Source: Streptomyces canus (GTDB lineage: Bacteria; Actinomycetota; Actinomycetes; Streptomycetales; Streptomycetaceae). Taken from it: a DNA stretch of 64,000 bases. Shown here piece by piece: positions 34,143 through 43,261 of the stretch. How positions within the stretch are numbered: the first letter of the stretch is position 1; every line of letters starts with the position of its first letter. The stretch is taken from positions 317,676 to 381,675 of the forward strand of contig NZ_KQ948663.1 of NCBI RefSeq assembly GCF_001514145.1, given 5' to 3'. A program made the translations under genes and the position numbers. The notes beneath the pieces are model-generated. The model did not search any database and had not been told where the DNA came from. It worked only from the letters and a program-made list of their open reading frames with translations.

Positions 34143-36814
34143 TGGAGTCGGCCGAGATTCGCCGCCGCTGGCTGAGCTTCTACGAGGAGCGCGGGCACAC
34201 CGTCGTCCCTTCGGCGTCGCTCATCGCGGACGACCCGACTCTGCTCCTGGTTCCCGCCGGCATGGTGCCCTTCAAGCCGTACTTCCTCGGTGAGGTCAAG
34301 CCCCCGTGGGCGCGCGCCACCAGCGTGCAGAAGTGCGTGCGCACGCCCGACATCGAAGAGGTCGGCAAGACCACCCGGCACGGCACGTTCTTCCAGATGT
34401 GCGGCAACTTCTCCTTCGGTGACTACTTCAAGGAAGGCGCCATCAAGTACGCCTGGGAGCTGCTCACCAGCCCCCAGGACAAGGGTGGTTACGGCCTGGA
34501 GCCGGAGAAGCTCTGGATCACCGTGTACCTGGAGGACGACGAGGCCGAGCGCATCTGGCACGAGGTCGTCGGGGTGCCGAAGGAGCGCATCCAGCGCCTC
34601 GGCATGAAGGACAACTACTGGTCCATGGGCGTCCCCGGACCCTGCGGCCCCTGCTCCGAGATCAACTACGACCGCGGCCCCGAGTTCGGCGTCGAGGGCG
34701 GCCCCGCCGTCAACGACGAGCGGTATGTGGAGATCTGGAACCTCGTCTTCATGCAGTACGAGCGCGGCGAGGGCATCGGCAAGGACAACTTCGAGATCCT
34801 CGGCGAGCTCCCCAGCAAGAACATCGACACCGGCCTCGGACTCGAGCGCCTCGCGATGATTCTGCAGGGCGTGCAGAACATGTACGAGATCGACACCTCG
34901 ATGGCCGTCATCAAGAAGGCCACCGAGCTGACCGGCGTGGCCTACGGCGACGCCCACGACTCGGACGTCTCCCTGCGCGTGGTCACCGACCACATGCGCA
35001 CGTCCGTGATGCTCATCGGCGACGGTGTCACCCCCGGCAACGAGGGCCGCGGTTACGTGCTGCGCCGCATCATGCGCCGCGCCATCCGCAACATGCGCCT
35101 GCTCGGTGCCACCGGCCCGGTCGTGCTCGACCTGATCGACACCGTGATCGCCATGATGGGCCAGCAGTACCCGGAGCTCGTCACCGACCGCGAGCGCATC
35201 GAGAAGGTCGCCGTCGCCGAGGAGAACGCCTTCCTCAAGACGCTGAAGGCCGGCACCAACATCCTCGACACCGCCGTCACCGAGACCAAGCAGTCCGGCG
35301 GCACGGTCCTCGCCGGCGACAAGGCGTTCCTGCTCCACGACACCTGGGGCTTCCCGATCGACCTCACGCTGGAGATGGCCGCCGAGCAGGGCCTCTCCGT
35401 GGACGAGGACGGCTTCCGCCGCCTGATGAAGGAGCAGCGGGAGCGCGCCAAGGCCGACGCGCAGGGCAAGAAGACCGGTCACGCCGGCGCGGGCGCCTAC
35501 CGTGCGATCGCCGACCAGGCCGGCGAGACCGAGTTCCTCGGCTACTCGGACACCGAGAGCGAGTCCACGATCGTCGGCATCCTCGTCGACGGTGCCTCCT
35601 CCCCGGCCGCCACCGAGGGCGACGAGGTCGAGATCGTCCTGGACCGCACCCCGTTCTACGCCGAGGGCGGCGGCCAGATCGGCGACACCGGCAGGATCAA
35701 GGTCGACTCCGGCGCGGTCATCGAGATCCGCGACTGCCAGAAGCCGGTTCCGGGCGTCTACGTCCACAAGGGCGTCGTGCAGTTCGGTGAGGTGACCGTC
35801 GGGGCCAAGGCCCACGCCTCGATCGACAACCGCCGCCGTACGGCCATCGCCCGCGCCCACTCGGCCACCCACCTCACCCACCAGGCCCTGCGTGACGCGC
35901 TCGGCCCGACGGCCGCCCAGGCCGGTTCCGAGAACCAGCCCGGCCGCTTCCGCTTCGACTTCGGTTCCCCGTCCGCCGTTCCGACGGCCGTGATGACCGA
36001 CGTCGAGCAGAAGATCAACGAGGTGCTCGCCCGCGAGCTCGACGTCCGCGCCGACGTCATGGGCATCGACGAGGCCAAGAAGCAGGGCGCCATCGCCGAG
36101 TTCGGCGAGAAGTACGGCGAGCGGGTCCGTGTCGTGACCATCGGGGACTTCTCCAAGGAGCTGTGCGGCGGCACCCACGTGCACAACACCGCCCAGCTGG
36201 GCCTGGTGAAGCTGCTCGGCGAGTCGTCCATCGGCTCCGGGGTCCGCCGTATCGAGGCGCTCGTCGGTGTCGACGCGTACAACTTCCTCGCCCGCGAGCA
36301 CACCGTCGTCGCCCAGCTCCAGGAGCTGATCAAGGGCCGTCCGGAGGAGCTCCCGGAGAAGGTCTCCGCCATGCTCGGCAAGCTGAAGGACGCCGAGAAG
36401 GAGATCGAGAAGTTCCGCGCGGAGAAGGTCCTGCAGGCCGCCGCCGGTCTTGCCGAGTCCGCCAAGGACGTCCGCGGGATCGCGGTCGTCACCGGTCAGG
36501 TCCCGGACGGCACGACCCCCGACGACCTGCGCAAGCTGGTTCTCGACGTGCGCGGGCGCATCCAGGGCGGCCGGGCCGCCCTGGTCGCGCTCTTCACGGT
36601 CAACAACGGCAAGCCGCTCACGGTCATCGCCACCAACGAGGCCGCCCGTGAGCGCGGGCTCAAGGCCGGTGACCTGGTCCGGACCGCCGCCAAGACCCTC
36701 GGCGGCGGCGGTGGCGGCAAGCCGGACGTCGCCCAGGGCGGTGGCCAGAACGCGGCCGCGATCGGTGAGGCCGTGGACGCCGTGGAGCGCATGGTCGGGG
36801 AGACGGCCAAGTAA
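34142..36814 (+). CDS. alaS: Alanyl-tRNA synthetase
   Basis: 890 residues, full length. The catalytic class II domain begins with MESAEIRRRWLSFYEERGHTVV; FFQMCGNFSFGDYFK and GLGLERLAMILQG are motif 2 and 3 regions. The editing domain has zinc-binding HSATHLTHQAL (about 577-584) and CGGTHV (about 675). The C-Ala domain ends in the glycine-rich GGGGGGKPDVAQGGG typical of the family. It charges tRNA-Ala and clears Ser/Gly mischarging. ATG overlaps the previous stop; its own TAA overlaps the ruvX ATG by one base. Confidence 0.97.
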   Translation: MESAEIRRRWLSFYEERGHTVVPSASLIADDPTLLLVPAGMVPFKPYFLGEVKPPWARATSVQKCVRTPDIEEVGKTTRHGTFFQMCGNFSFGDYFKEGAIKYAWELLTSPQDKGGYGLEPEKLWITVYLEDDEAERIWHEVVGVPKERIQRLGMKDNYWSMGVPGPCGPCSEINYDRGPEFGVEGGPAVNDERYVEIWNLVFMQYERGEGIGKDNFEILGELPSKNIDTGLGLERLAMILQGVQNMYEIDTSMAVIKKATELTGVAYGDAHDSDVSLRVVTDHMRTSVMLIGDGVTPGNEGRGYVLRRIMRRAIRNMRLLGATGPVVLDLIDTVIAMMGQQYPELVTDRERIEKVAVAEENAFLKTLKAGTNILDTAVTETKQSGGTVLAGDKAFLLHDTWGFPIDLTLEMAAEQGLSVDEDGFRRLMKEQRERAKADAQGKKTGHAGAGAYRAIADQAGETEFLGYSDTESESTIVGILVDGASSPAATEGDEVEIVLDRTPFYAEGGGQIGDTGRIKVDSGAVIEIRDCQKPVPGVYVHKGVVQFGEVTVGAKAHASIDNRRRTAIARAHSATHLTHQALRDALGPTAAQAGSENQPGRFRFDFGSPSAVPTAVMTDVEQKINEVLARELDVRADVMGIDEAKKQGAIAEFGEKYGERVRVVTIGDFSKELCGGTHVHNTAQLGLVKLLGESSIGSGVRRIEALVGVDAYNFLAREHTVVAQLQELIKGRPEELPEKVSAMLGKLKDAEKEIEKFRAEKVLQAAAGLAESAKDVRGIAVVTGQVPDGTTPDDLRKLVLDVRGRIQGGRAALVALFTVNNGKPLTVIATNEAARERGLKAGDLVRTAAKTLGGGGGGKPDVAQGGGQNAAAIGEAVDAVERMVGETAK

Positions 36815-37278
36815 TGCGGACGGGCCGCAGACTCGCGATCGACGTCGGGGACGCCCGCATCGGGGTCGCCTCGTGCGACCCCGACGGGATCCTCGCCACT
36901 CCGGTGGAGACGGTCCCGGGCCGGGACGTCCCGGCAGCTCATCGCCGGCTGAAGCAGCTGGTCGAGGAGTACGAACCGATCGAAGTCGTCGTCGGCCTCC
37001 CTCGCTCCCTCAAGGGGGGCGAGGGCCCGGCCGCGGTCAAGGTCCGCGGCTTCGTCCAGGAGCTCGCCCGGGGGATCGCGCCCGTCCCGGTCCGGCTCGT
37101 CGACGAGCGGATGACCACCGTGACGGCCAGTCAGGGACTGCGCGCATCCGGAGTGAAATCCAAAAAGGGCAGATCGGTCATCGACCAGGCAGCAGCCGTG
37201 ATCATCCTCCAGCAGGCGCTGGAATCCGAACGGGTGTCAGGTAAAGCACCCGGCGAGGGCGTCGAAGTGGTCATCTGA
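36814..37278 (+). CDS. ruvX: Putative pre-16S rRNA nuclease / Holliday junction resolvase-like YqgF
   Basis: 154 residues, RNase H-like fold. The N-terminal LAIDVGDARIGVA holds the first catalytic Asp; PRSLKGGEGPAA and VRLVDERMTTVTA (Asp-Glu) are the other conserved blocks, and VIDQAAAVIILQ supplies the last Asp. In E. coli the protein trims the 5' end of pre-16S rRNA. Start ATG shares a base with the alaS stop. The alaS-ruvX-mltG order is widely conserved. Confidence 0.93.
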   Translation: MRTGRRLAIDVGDARIGVASCDPDGILATPVETVPGRDVPAAHRRLKQLVEEYEPIEVVVGLPRSLKGGEGPAAVKVRGFVQELARGIAPVPVRLVDERMTTVTASQGLRASGVKSKKGRSVIDQAAAVIILQQALESERVSGKAPGEGVEVVI

Positions 37279-37400
37279 TCGCGGTACGGTAACGTTCCGC
37301 GCGATGCGGCGACATTCGAACAGTCACCGCACAGAAAGAGGCGAAACGGTAGCCGGATGGTGAGAGAAGGAGACCGCCGCCTCGCGGCTCTAGGGGATCG

Positions 37401-39149
37401 ATGACTGAGTATGGCCGGGGCGAAGGCTCCGAACCGTGGCATCCCGAGGACCCGTACGGGGACGGCGGATGGGAGGGGCAGCAGGCCCACGCGGATCAGC
37501 AGTCCCCTTACGGCGGCCAGCCGCAGCACTATCCGCAGCAGCAGCCGCAGTACGACAACGGTGGCTGGGGCGACGGCCAGCAGGCCGCCTATGGTCAGGC
37601 GCAGCAGCAGTACCCGCAGCACGACGGCCAGTACGACCAGCACCAGCAGTACAACCAGCAGCAGTACAACCAACAGCAGTACGACCAGCAGCAGCATCAG
37701 CAGTACGACCAGCAGGGGTACCACGGCCAGCAGCAGTCGTACGACCAGAACGGCAATGGCTGGGCGACCGGCACGCAGGCGCAGGTGCCGTACCAGGCCG
37801 ATCCTTCGGACCCGTACGGACAGCAGGCGGCCGCGTACGGCGCCGGGCAGCAGGACTACTACGGCAGCCCGGACGCGTACCCGCCTCCGGAGCCGCCGAG
37901 CCGTCGACGGGCCGAGCCTGAGCCGCAGATCGACTGGGATCCGGGCCCGGACCAGGGAGAGCACGCCTTCTTCGCGGGCGACGACGACAGCGAGGACGAC
38001 TCCGACGACCCGAAAGGCGGCCGCGGCGACCGGCGCGGGCGCGGCGACAAGGGCGGCAAGAGCGGCAAGAAGCGCAAGAGCGGATGCGCCTGTCTGGTGG
38101 TCCTGCTGGTGTTCGGCGGCGGCACCGCGGGCGTCGGCTACTTCGGGTACCAGTTCTACCAAAATCGTTTCGGCGCTGCCCCGGACTATGCCGGGGACGG
38201 GACGAGCGAGATGGTCACCGTCCAGGTCCCCAAGGGTGCGGGCGGGTACGCGATCGGCCGGCTGCTGAAGGACGCGGGTGTCGTGAAGAGCGTCGACGCC
38301 TTCGTGTCCGCCCAGGAGCAGAACCCCAAGGGCAAGGCGATCCAGGCCGGCGCCTATCTGCTGAAGAAGGAGATGTCCGCCGAAAGCGCCGTCGTGATGA
38401 TGCTCGACCGGAAGAGCCAGAACAACGTGCTGGTCGCTCCGGGACTGCGGAACATCATCGTCTACAAGAGGATCGACGAGAAACTCGATCTTGCTTCCGG
38501 CACCACGAAGAAGATCGCCGAAAAGAAATACAAGAGCCTCGGGCTGCCGAGCTGGGCGAACGACAACGAGGACATCAAGGACCCGCTGGAGGGCTTCCTC
38601 TATCCGGGTACCTATCCCGCGGCGAAGGGCATGAAGCCCGAGACGGTGCTGAAGGAAATGGTCACCCAGGCCGCCGAGACCTACGGCAAGTACGACCTGG
38701 AGGCGAAGGCCAAGGCGCTCAAGCTGGACAGCCCGCTGCAGGTCATCACGGTCGCCAGCCTCGTCCAGGCCGAGGGGAAAACCGAGGACGACTACCGCAA
38801 GATGGCGGAGGTGGTCTACAACCGGCTCAACCTCGCCAACCCCGAGACCTACGGCCTGCTCCAGTTCGACTCGACCTTCAATTACCTGAAGAACGAGAGC
38901 GACATCCGCATCTCCGAGTCGGAGATCAAGAGCAACAAGGACCCGTACAACACGTACACGAACAAGGGTCTGCCGCCCGGCCCGATCGACAATCCGGGCG
39001 ACGTCGCGCTGAAGGCCGCGCTGAATCCGACCGACGACGGTTGGTACTACTTCGTCGCGACCGACGGCTTGAAGACCACCGAATTCGCCAAGACCCACGC
39101 TGAATTCCTGAGGCTCAAGGACAAGTTCGATGCAAGCACGGGCAGTTGA
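37401..39149 (+). CDS. mltG: Endolytic peptidoglycan transglycosylase MltG with Gln/Tyr-rich N-terminal tail
   Basis: 582 residues. Residues 1-220 are a cytoplasmic low-complexity tail: repeated QQYNQQQY/DQQQ-like units (about 50-115), then acidic (EDDSDDPK) and Lys/Arg-rich parts. One membrane helix lies at about 232-252 (ACLVVLLVFGGGTAGVGYFGY). The YceG domain (about 275-580) includes LEGFLYPGTYP and ASLVQAEGKTEDDYRKMAEVVYNRL; Glu458 is in the catalytic position. MltG cuts nascent glycan strands at the outer membrane face and sets their length. Much longer than the ~340-residue E. coli protein because of the tail. ATG start; the end overlaps aroE by 20 bases. Confidence 0.93.
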   Translation: MTEYGRGEGSEPWHPEDPYGDGGWEGQQAHADQQSPYGGQPQHYPQQQPQYDNGGWGDGQQAAYGQAQQQYPQHDGQYDQHQQYNQQQYNQQQYDQQQHQQYDQQGYHGQQQSYDQNGNGWATGTQAQVPYQADPSDPYGQQAAAYGAGQQDYYGSPDAYPPPEPPSRRRAEPEPQIDWDPGPDQGEHAFFAGDDDSEDDSDDPKGGRGDRRGRGDKGGKSGKKRKSGCACLVVLLVFGGGTAGVGYFGYQFYQNRFGAAPDYAGDGTSEMVTVQVPKGAGGYAIGRLLKDAGVVKSVDAFVSAQEQNPKGKAIQAGAYLLKKEMSAESAVVMMLDRKSQNNVLVAPGLRNIIVYKRIDEKLDLASGTTKKIAEKKYKSLGLPSWANDNEDIKDPLEGFLYPGTYPAAKGMKPETVLKEMVTQAAETYGKYDLEAKAKALKLDSPLQVITVASLVQAEGKTEDDYRKMAEVVYNRLNLANPETYGLLQFDSTFNYLKNESDIRISESEIKSNKDPYNTYTNKGLPPGPIDNPGDVALKAALNPTDDGWYYFVATDGLKTTEFAKTHAEFLRLKDKFDASTGS

Positions 39150-39969
39150 CGCCCGCCGGGCCGCCGTCCTCGGAAAGCCCATCGCCCACTCCCTCTCGCC
39201 GGTCCTGCACCGGGCCGCCTACGAGGAGCTGGGGCTCACGGGCTGGTCGTACGACCGGTTCGAGCTCGACGAGGCCGCACTGCCCGGGTTCGTCGGGCAA
39301 CTCGGGCCGGAGTGGGCCGGGCTGTCGGTGACCATGCCGCTCAAGCGGGCGGTCATTCCGCTGCTCGACGAGATCAGCGACACGGCCGCCTCGGTGGAGG
39401 CGGTCAACACCGTCGTGTTCACCGAGGGCGGCCGCCGCCTCGGCGACAACACCGACATCCCGGGGATGGTCGCCGCCCTCAGGGAGCGGGGCATCGAACA
39501 GGTCGACTCGGCGGCGATCCTCGGCGCCGGCGCCACCGCCTCCTCCGCGCTCGCCGCGCTCGCCCGGATCTGCACCGGCGAGGTCGTCGCCTATGTGCGC
39601 AGCGAGGCCCGGGCCGCCGAGATGCGGCAGTGGGGCGAGCGTCTCGACATCGAGGTGCGCACGGCGGACTGGGCGGACGCGGCCGAGGCCCTGGACGCTC
39701 CTCTGGTGATCGCGACCACCCCGGCCGGGGCGACGGACGCTCTCGCCCACGCCGTACCGGAGCGCCCCGCGGCCCTCTTCGACGTGCTCTACGACCCGTG
39801 GCCGACCGCGCTGGCGGCCCGCTGGTCCATGATCGGCGGGGCCGTGGTCAGCGGCCTCGACCTGCTGGTGCACCAGGCGGTGCTCCAGGTCGAGCAGATG
39901 ACGGGTCTCAGGCCCGCGCCGGTGGAGGCCATGCGCAAGGCGGGCGAGCACGCGTTGGCGGCCCGCTGA
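39130..39969 (+). CDS. aroE: Shikimate dehydrogenase
   Basis: 279 residues. The N-terminal substrate domain has GKPIAHSLSPVLH and LSVTMPLKRAV (catalytic Lys); DNTDIPG supplies the partner Asp; the NADPH-binding Rossmann turn is AILGAGATASSA (glycine pattern GAGATA). It reduces 3-dehydroshikimate to shikimate. The ATG lies within the last codons of mltG. aroC-aroK-aroB follow, so most of the late shikimate pathway is grouped here. Confidence 0.93.
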   Translation: MQARAVDARRAAVLGKPIAHSLSPVLHRAAYEELGLTGWSYDRFELDEAALPGFVGQLGPEWAGLSVTMPLKRAVIPLLDEISDTAASVEAVNTVVFTEGGRRLGDNTDIPGMVAALRERGIEQVDSAAILGAGATASSALAALARICTGEVVAYVRSEARAAEMRQWGERLDIEVRTADWADAAEALDAPLVIATTPAGATDALAHAVPERPAALFDVLYDPWPTALAARWSMIGGAVVSGLDLLVHQAVLQVEQMTGLRPAPVEAMRKAGEHALAAR

Positions 39970-40187
39970 GCCCCTTCGGCGAAGCGCGGGCCCGGGAAAG
40001 CCGGTGGCCGGACTGAGGGCTGTACGCGTGTCCACGTCCGTCTGCTGGACCGGTGACCGGCTCCCGGCGCCGAACGTGGGAGGATCGGAGGTGGCGGGCC
40101 GGGGCCGCGCACCTGGTCGCGCCGTTGCCGTACGCGAGGACGCGCGTAAGCAGGGCAGTACCAGGGCGCGAGCACTGAGGAGCACCG

Positions 40188-41372
40188 TTGAGCAGGTTGC
40201 GCTGGCTGACCGCGGGGGAGTCCCACGGTCCCGCACTCGTCGCGACGCTGGAGGGCCTTCCCGCCGGCGTGCCCATCACCACGGAGATGGTGGCGGACCA
40301 CCTGGCGAGGCGTCGGCTGGGCTATGGCCGCGGTGCCCGGATGAAGTTCGAGCGTGACGAGGTCACCTTCCTCGGCGGTGTCCGGCACGGCCTCAGCCTC
40401 GGTTCCCCGGTCGCGATCATGGTGGGCAACACCGAGTGGCCCAAGTGGGAGCAGGTCATGTCGGCCGATCCCATCGACCCGGAGATCCTGGCGGGCCTCG
40501 CGCGCAACGCGCCACTGACCCGGCCGCGGCCCGGTCACGCCGACCTCGCGGGCATGCAGAAGTACGGCTTCGACGAGGCCCGGCCGATCCTGGAGCGGGC
40601 CTCCGCCCGGGAGACGGCGGCCCGGGTGGCGCTGGGCGCGGTGGCCCGGTCGTACCTGAAGGAGACGGCCGGCATCGAGATCGTCAGCCATGTCGTGGAG
40701 CTGGCCTCGGCCAAGGCCCCGCAGGGCGTGTACCCCACCCCGGCCGACGTGGAGAAGCTCGACGCGGACCCGGTGCGCTGCCTGGACGCGGACGCGTCGA
40801 AGGCGATGGTCGCGGAGATCGACCAGGCCCACAAGGACGGCGACACCCTCGGCGGAGTGGTCGAGATCCTGGCGTACGGCGTTCCCGTGGGCCTCGGCTC
40901 GCACGTGCACTGGGACCGCAAGCTGGACGCCCGCCTGGCGGGTGCGCTGATGGGCATCCAGGCGATCAAGGGTGTCGAGCTCGGCGACGGCTTCGAGTTG
41001 GCGCGGGTGCCGGGCTCGAAGGCGCACGACGAGATCGTGAACTCGCCCGAGGGCATCCGGCGCGTCTCCGGCCGCTCGGGCGGGACCGAGGGCGGACTGA
41101 GCACGGGTGAGCTGCTGCGGGTGCGGGCCGCGATGAAGCCGATCGCGACCGTGCCGCGCGCCCTGCAGACCGTCGACGTGACCACCGGCGAGGCCGCGCA
41201 GGCCCACCACCAGCGCTCCGACGTGTCCGCGGTCCCGGCCGCCGGTATCGTTGCCGAGGCCATGGTCGCCCTGGTCCTGGCGGACGCGGTGGCGGAGAAG
41301 TTCGGCGGCGACAGCGTGCCCGAGACCCGCCGCAACGTGCGGTCGTACCTCGAGAACCTGGCCATCCGATGA
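40188..41372 (+). CDS. aroC: Chorismate synthase
   Basis: 394 residues. Begins LRWLTAGESHGPALVATLEGLPAGV; the family signatures GHADLAGMQKYGF, SGRSGGTEGGLSTGE and the C-terminal RxDVSAVPAAGIVAEAM block are intact. It converts EPSP to chorismate using reduced FMN. The TTG start is supported by ACTGAGGAGCACC just before it. The 218-base gap after aroE contains nothing I can name and may hold the promoter of the aroCKB unit. Confidence 0.95.
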   Translation: MSRLRWLTAGESHGPALVATLEGLPAGVPITTEMVADHLARRRLGYGRGARMKFERDEVTFLGGVRHGLSLGSPVAIMVGNTEWPKWEQVMSADPIDPEILAGLARNAPLTRPRPGHADLAGMQKYGFDEARPILERASARETAARVALGAVARSYLKETAGIEIVSHVVELASAKAPQGVYPTPADVEKLDADPVRCLDADASKAMVAEIDQAHKDGDTLGGVVEILAYGVPVGLGSHVHWDRKLDARLAGALMGIQAIKGVELGDGFELARVPGSKAHDEIVNSPEGIRRVSGRSGGTEGGLSTGELLRVRAAMKPIATVPRALQTVDVTTGEAAQAHHQRSDVSAVPAAGIVAEAMVALVLADAVAEKFGGDSVPETRRNVRSYLENLAIR

Positions 41373-41884
41373 CCGGTCCCCAGGTGGTCCTGGTCGGTCC
41401 GATGGGCGTGGGCAAGTCCACCGTCGGGCAGCTGCTGGCCGAGCGGCTCGGCGCCGGCTACCGGGACACCGACGACGACATCGTCGCCGAGCAGGGCCGC
41501 ACGATCGCGGAGATCTTCGTCGACGAGGGCGAGCCGGCCTTCCGGGCCATCGAGAAGGCCGCTGTGCGGCGGGCGCTCGCCGAGCACGACGGGGTCCTCG
41601 CCCTCGGCGGCGGCTCGATCCTGGACGCGGACACGCGCGCGCTGCTGGCCGGGCAGCAGGTGGTGTACCTCTCGATGGACGTCGAGGAGGCGGTCAAGCG
41701 CACCGGCCTGAACGCCGCGCGTCCGCTGCTCGCGGTCAACCCGCGCAAGCAGTGGCGCGAGCTGATGGAGGCGCGCCGCCACCTGTACGAGTCGATCGCC
41801 ACGACGGTGGTCGCCACGGACGGCCGTACACCCGAAGAAGTCACCCGAATCGCGCTGGACGCACTGGAGTTGAAGGAAGTATGA
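41369..41884 (+). CDS. aroK: Shikimate kinase
   Basis: 171 residues, NMP-kinase fold. Walker A GPMGVGKSTVG (about 11-19), shikimate-binding DTDDDI (about 32-36) and LALGGGSI, and the lid segment RPLLAV. It phosphorylates shikimate with ATP. The ATG overlaps the aroC stop and its TGA overlaps the aroB ATG, so the three are coupled. Confidence 0.96.
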   Translation: MTGPQVVLVGPMGVGKSTVGQLLAERLGAGYRDTDDDIVAEQGRTIAEIFVDEGEPAFRAIEKAAVRRALAEHDGVLALGGGSILDADTRALLAGQQVVYLSMDVEEAVKRTGLNAARPLLAVNPRKQWRELMEARRHLYESIATTVVATDGRTPEEVTRIALDALELKEV

Positions 41885-42972
41885 GCGAGGCAGTGACGCG
41901 CATCCAGGTCGGCGGCACCGCGGGCAGCGAGCCGTACGAGGTCCTGGTGGGACGTCAACTCCTGGGTGAGCTCGGCGCGTTGATCGGGGAGAAGGCGCAG
42001 CGGGTCGCGATCATCCATCCCGAGGCGCTCGCCGACACCGGTGACGCGCTGCGCGCCGACCTCGCCGGGCAGGGGTTCGAGGCCGTCGCCATCCAGGTCC
42101 CGAACGCGGAGGAGGCCAAGACCGCCGAGGTCGCCGCCTACTGCTGGAAGGCGCTCGGACAGTCCGGCTTCACCCGCACCGACGTCGTGGTCGGCGTCGG
42201 CGGCGGCGCCACCACCGACCTGGCTGGGTTCGTGGCCGCGACCTGGCTGCGCGGGGTGCGCTGGATCGCCATCCCGACCACCGTGCTCGCCATGGTCGAC
42301 GCGGCCGTCGGCGGCAAGACCGGCATCAACACCGCCGAGGGCAAGAACCTCGTCGGCGCCTTCCACCCGCCCGCCGGCGTCCTGTGCGACCTGGCCGCGC
42401 TGGACTCCCTGCCCGTCAACGACTACGTCTCCGGACTCGCCGAGATCATCAAGGCGGGCTTCATCGCCGACCCGGTGATCCTGGAGCTCATCGAGTCCGA
42501 CCCGCAGGCCGCGCGCACCCCGGCGGGCCCGCACACCGCCGAGCTCATCGAGCGCTCGATCCGGGTCAAGGCCGAGGTCGTCTCCTCCGACCTCAAGGAG
42601 TCGGGCCTCAGGGAGATCCTCAACTACGGCCACACACTCGCCCACGCCATCGAGAAGAACGAGCGGTACAAGTGGCGGCACGGCGCCGCGGTCGCCGTAG
42701 GCATGCACTTCGCCGCCGAACTGGGCCGTCTGGCGGGCCGGTTGGACGACGCGACGGCCGACCGCCACCGCACCGTCCTCGAATCGGTCGGCCTGCCGCT
42801 GCACTACCGCTACGACCAGTGGCCGAAGTTGCTGGAGACCATGAAGGTCGACAAGAAGTCCCGCGGCAATCTGCTGCGGTTCATCGTCCTCGACGGACTG
42901 GGCAAGCCCACGGTCCTGGAGGGCCCGGACCCGGCGGTCCTGCTCGCCGCGTACGGCGAGGTCGGCCAGTAA
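41881..42972 (+). CDS. aroB: 3-dehydroquinate synthase
   Basis: 363 residues. NAD-binding GVGGGATTDLAGF (about 101-113), PTTVLAMVDAAVGGKTGIN with the substrate Lys, and the metal ligands Glu (SGLAEIIK) and two His (NYGHTLAHAIE; RHGAAVAVGMHF). It makes 3-dehydroquinate from DAHP. The ATG gives MSEAVTRIQVGGTAG and overlaps the aroK stop. A hairpin follows at 43029-43059. Confidence 0.95.
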   Translation: MSEAVTRIQVGGTAGSEPYEVLVGRQLLGELGALIGEKAQRVAIIHPEALADTGDALRADLAGQGFEAVAIQVPNAEEAKTAEVAAYCWKALGQSGFTRTDVVVGVGGGATTDLAGFVAATWLRGVRWIAIPTTVLAMVDAAVGGKTGINTAEGKNLVGAFHPPAGVLCDLAALDSLPVNDYVSGLAEIIKAGFIADPVILELIESDPQAARTPAGPHTAELIERSIRVKAEVVSSDLKESGLREILNYGHTLAHAIEKNERYKWRHGAAVAVGMHFAAELGRLAGRLDDATADRHRTVLESVGLPLHYRYDQWPKLLETMKVDKKSRGNLLRFIVLDGLGKPTVLEGPDPAVLLAAYGEVGQ

Positions 42973-43028
42973 GTCCCGCGACGGGCGTTCCGCCTGATTC
43001 GCCTTGCGACAGGGGCACTTCGGGGCGC

Positions 43029-43059
43029 CCCCGGCCGTTTCACCAAAGGAAGGCCGGGG
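43029..43059 (+). terminator. Terminator after aroB
   Basis: CCCCGGCC (43029-43036) pairs with GGCCGGGG (43052-43059), 8 bp and a 15-base loop. It lies in a 289-base gap that otherwise shows only a possible -10 TACCGT (43065-43070). Confidence 0.6.
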
Positions 43060-43261
43060 ACGGTACCGTTCGGTGACGAGCGGGGTATGCACCACCCCGT
43101 AACCAGCGCCGATCAGCCTGCCGCAAATGAGCCGGAGGGGCGCGTCGGAGACGAGAGGACGAGCGAGCACAGGCCTTCGGGCCGAGCACGGTCGGCTTCC
43201 GGCACCGACGCGAGCGCCCCTGAGGCGAGCAAGCCGAAAAGACGAGACGGAGTGGCACCGG

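Noticed and set aside
33809..36301. 830-codon minus-strand frame across alaS
   Set aside because: Antisense to a complete alanyl-tRNA synthetase; product rich in Val/Asp/Gly/His repeats typical of shadow frames.
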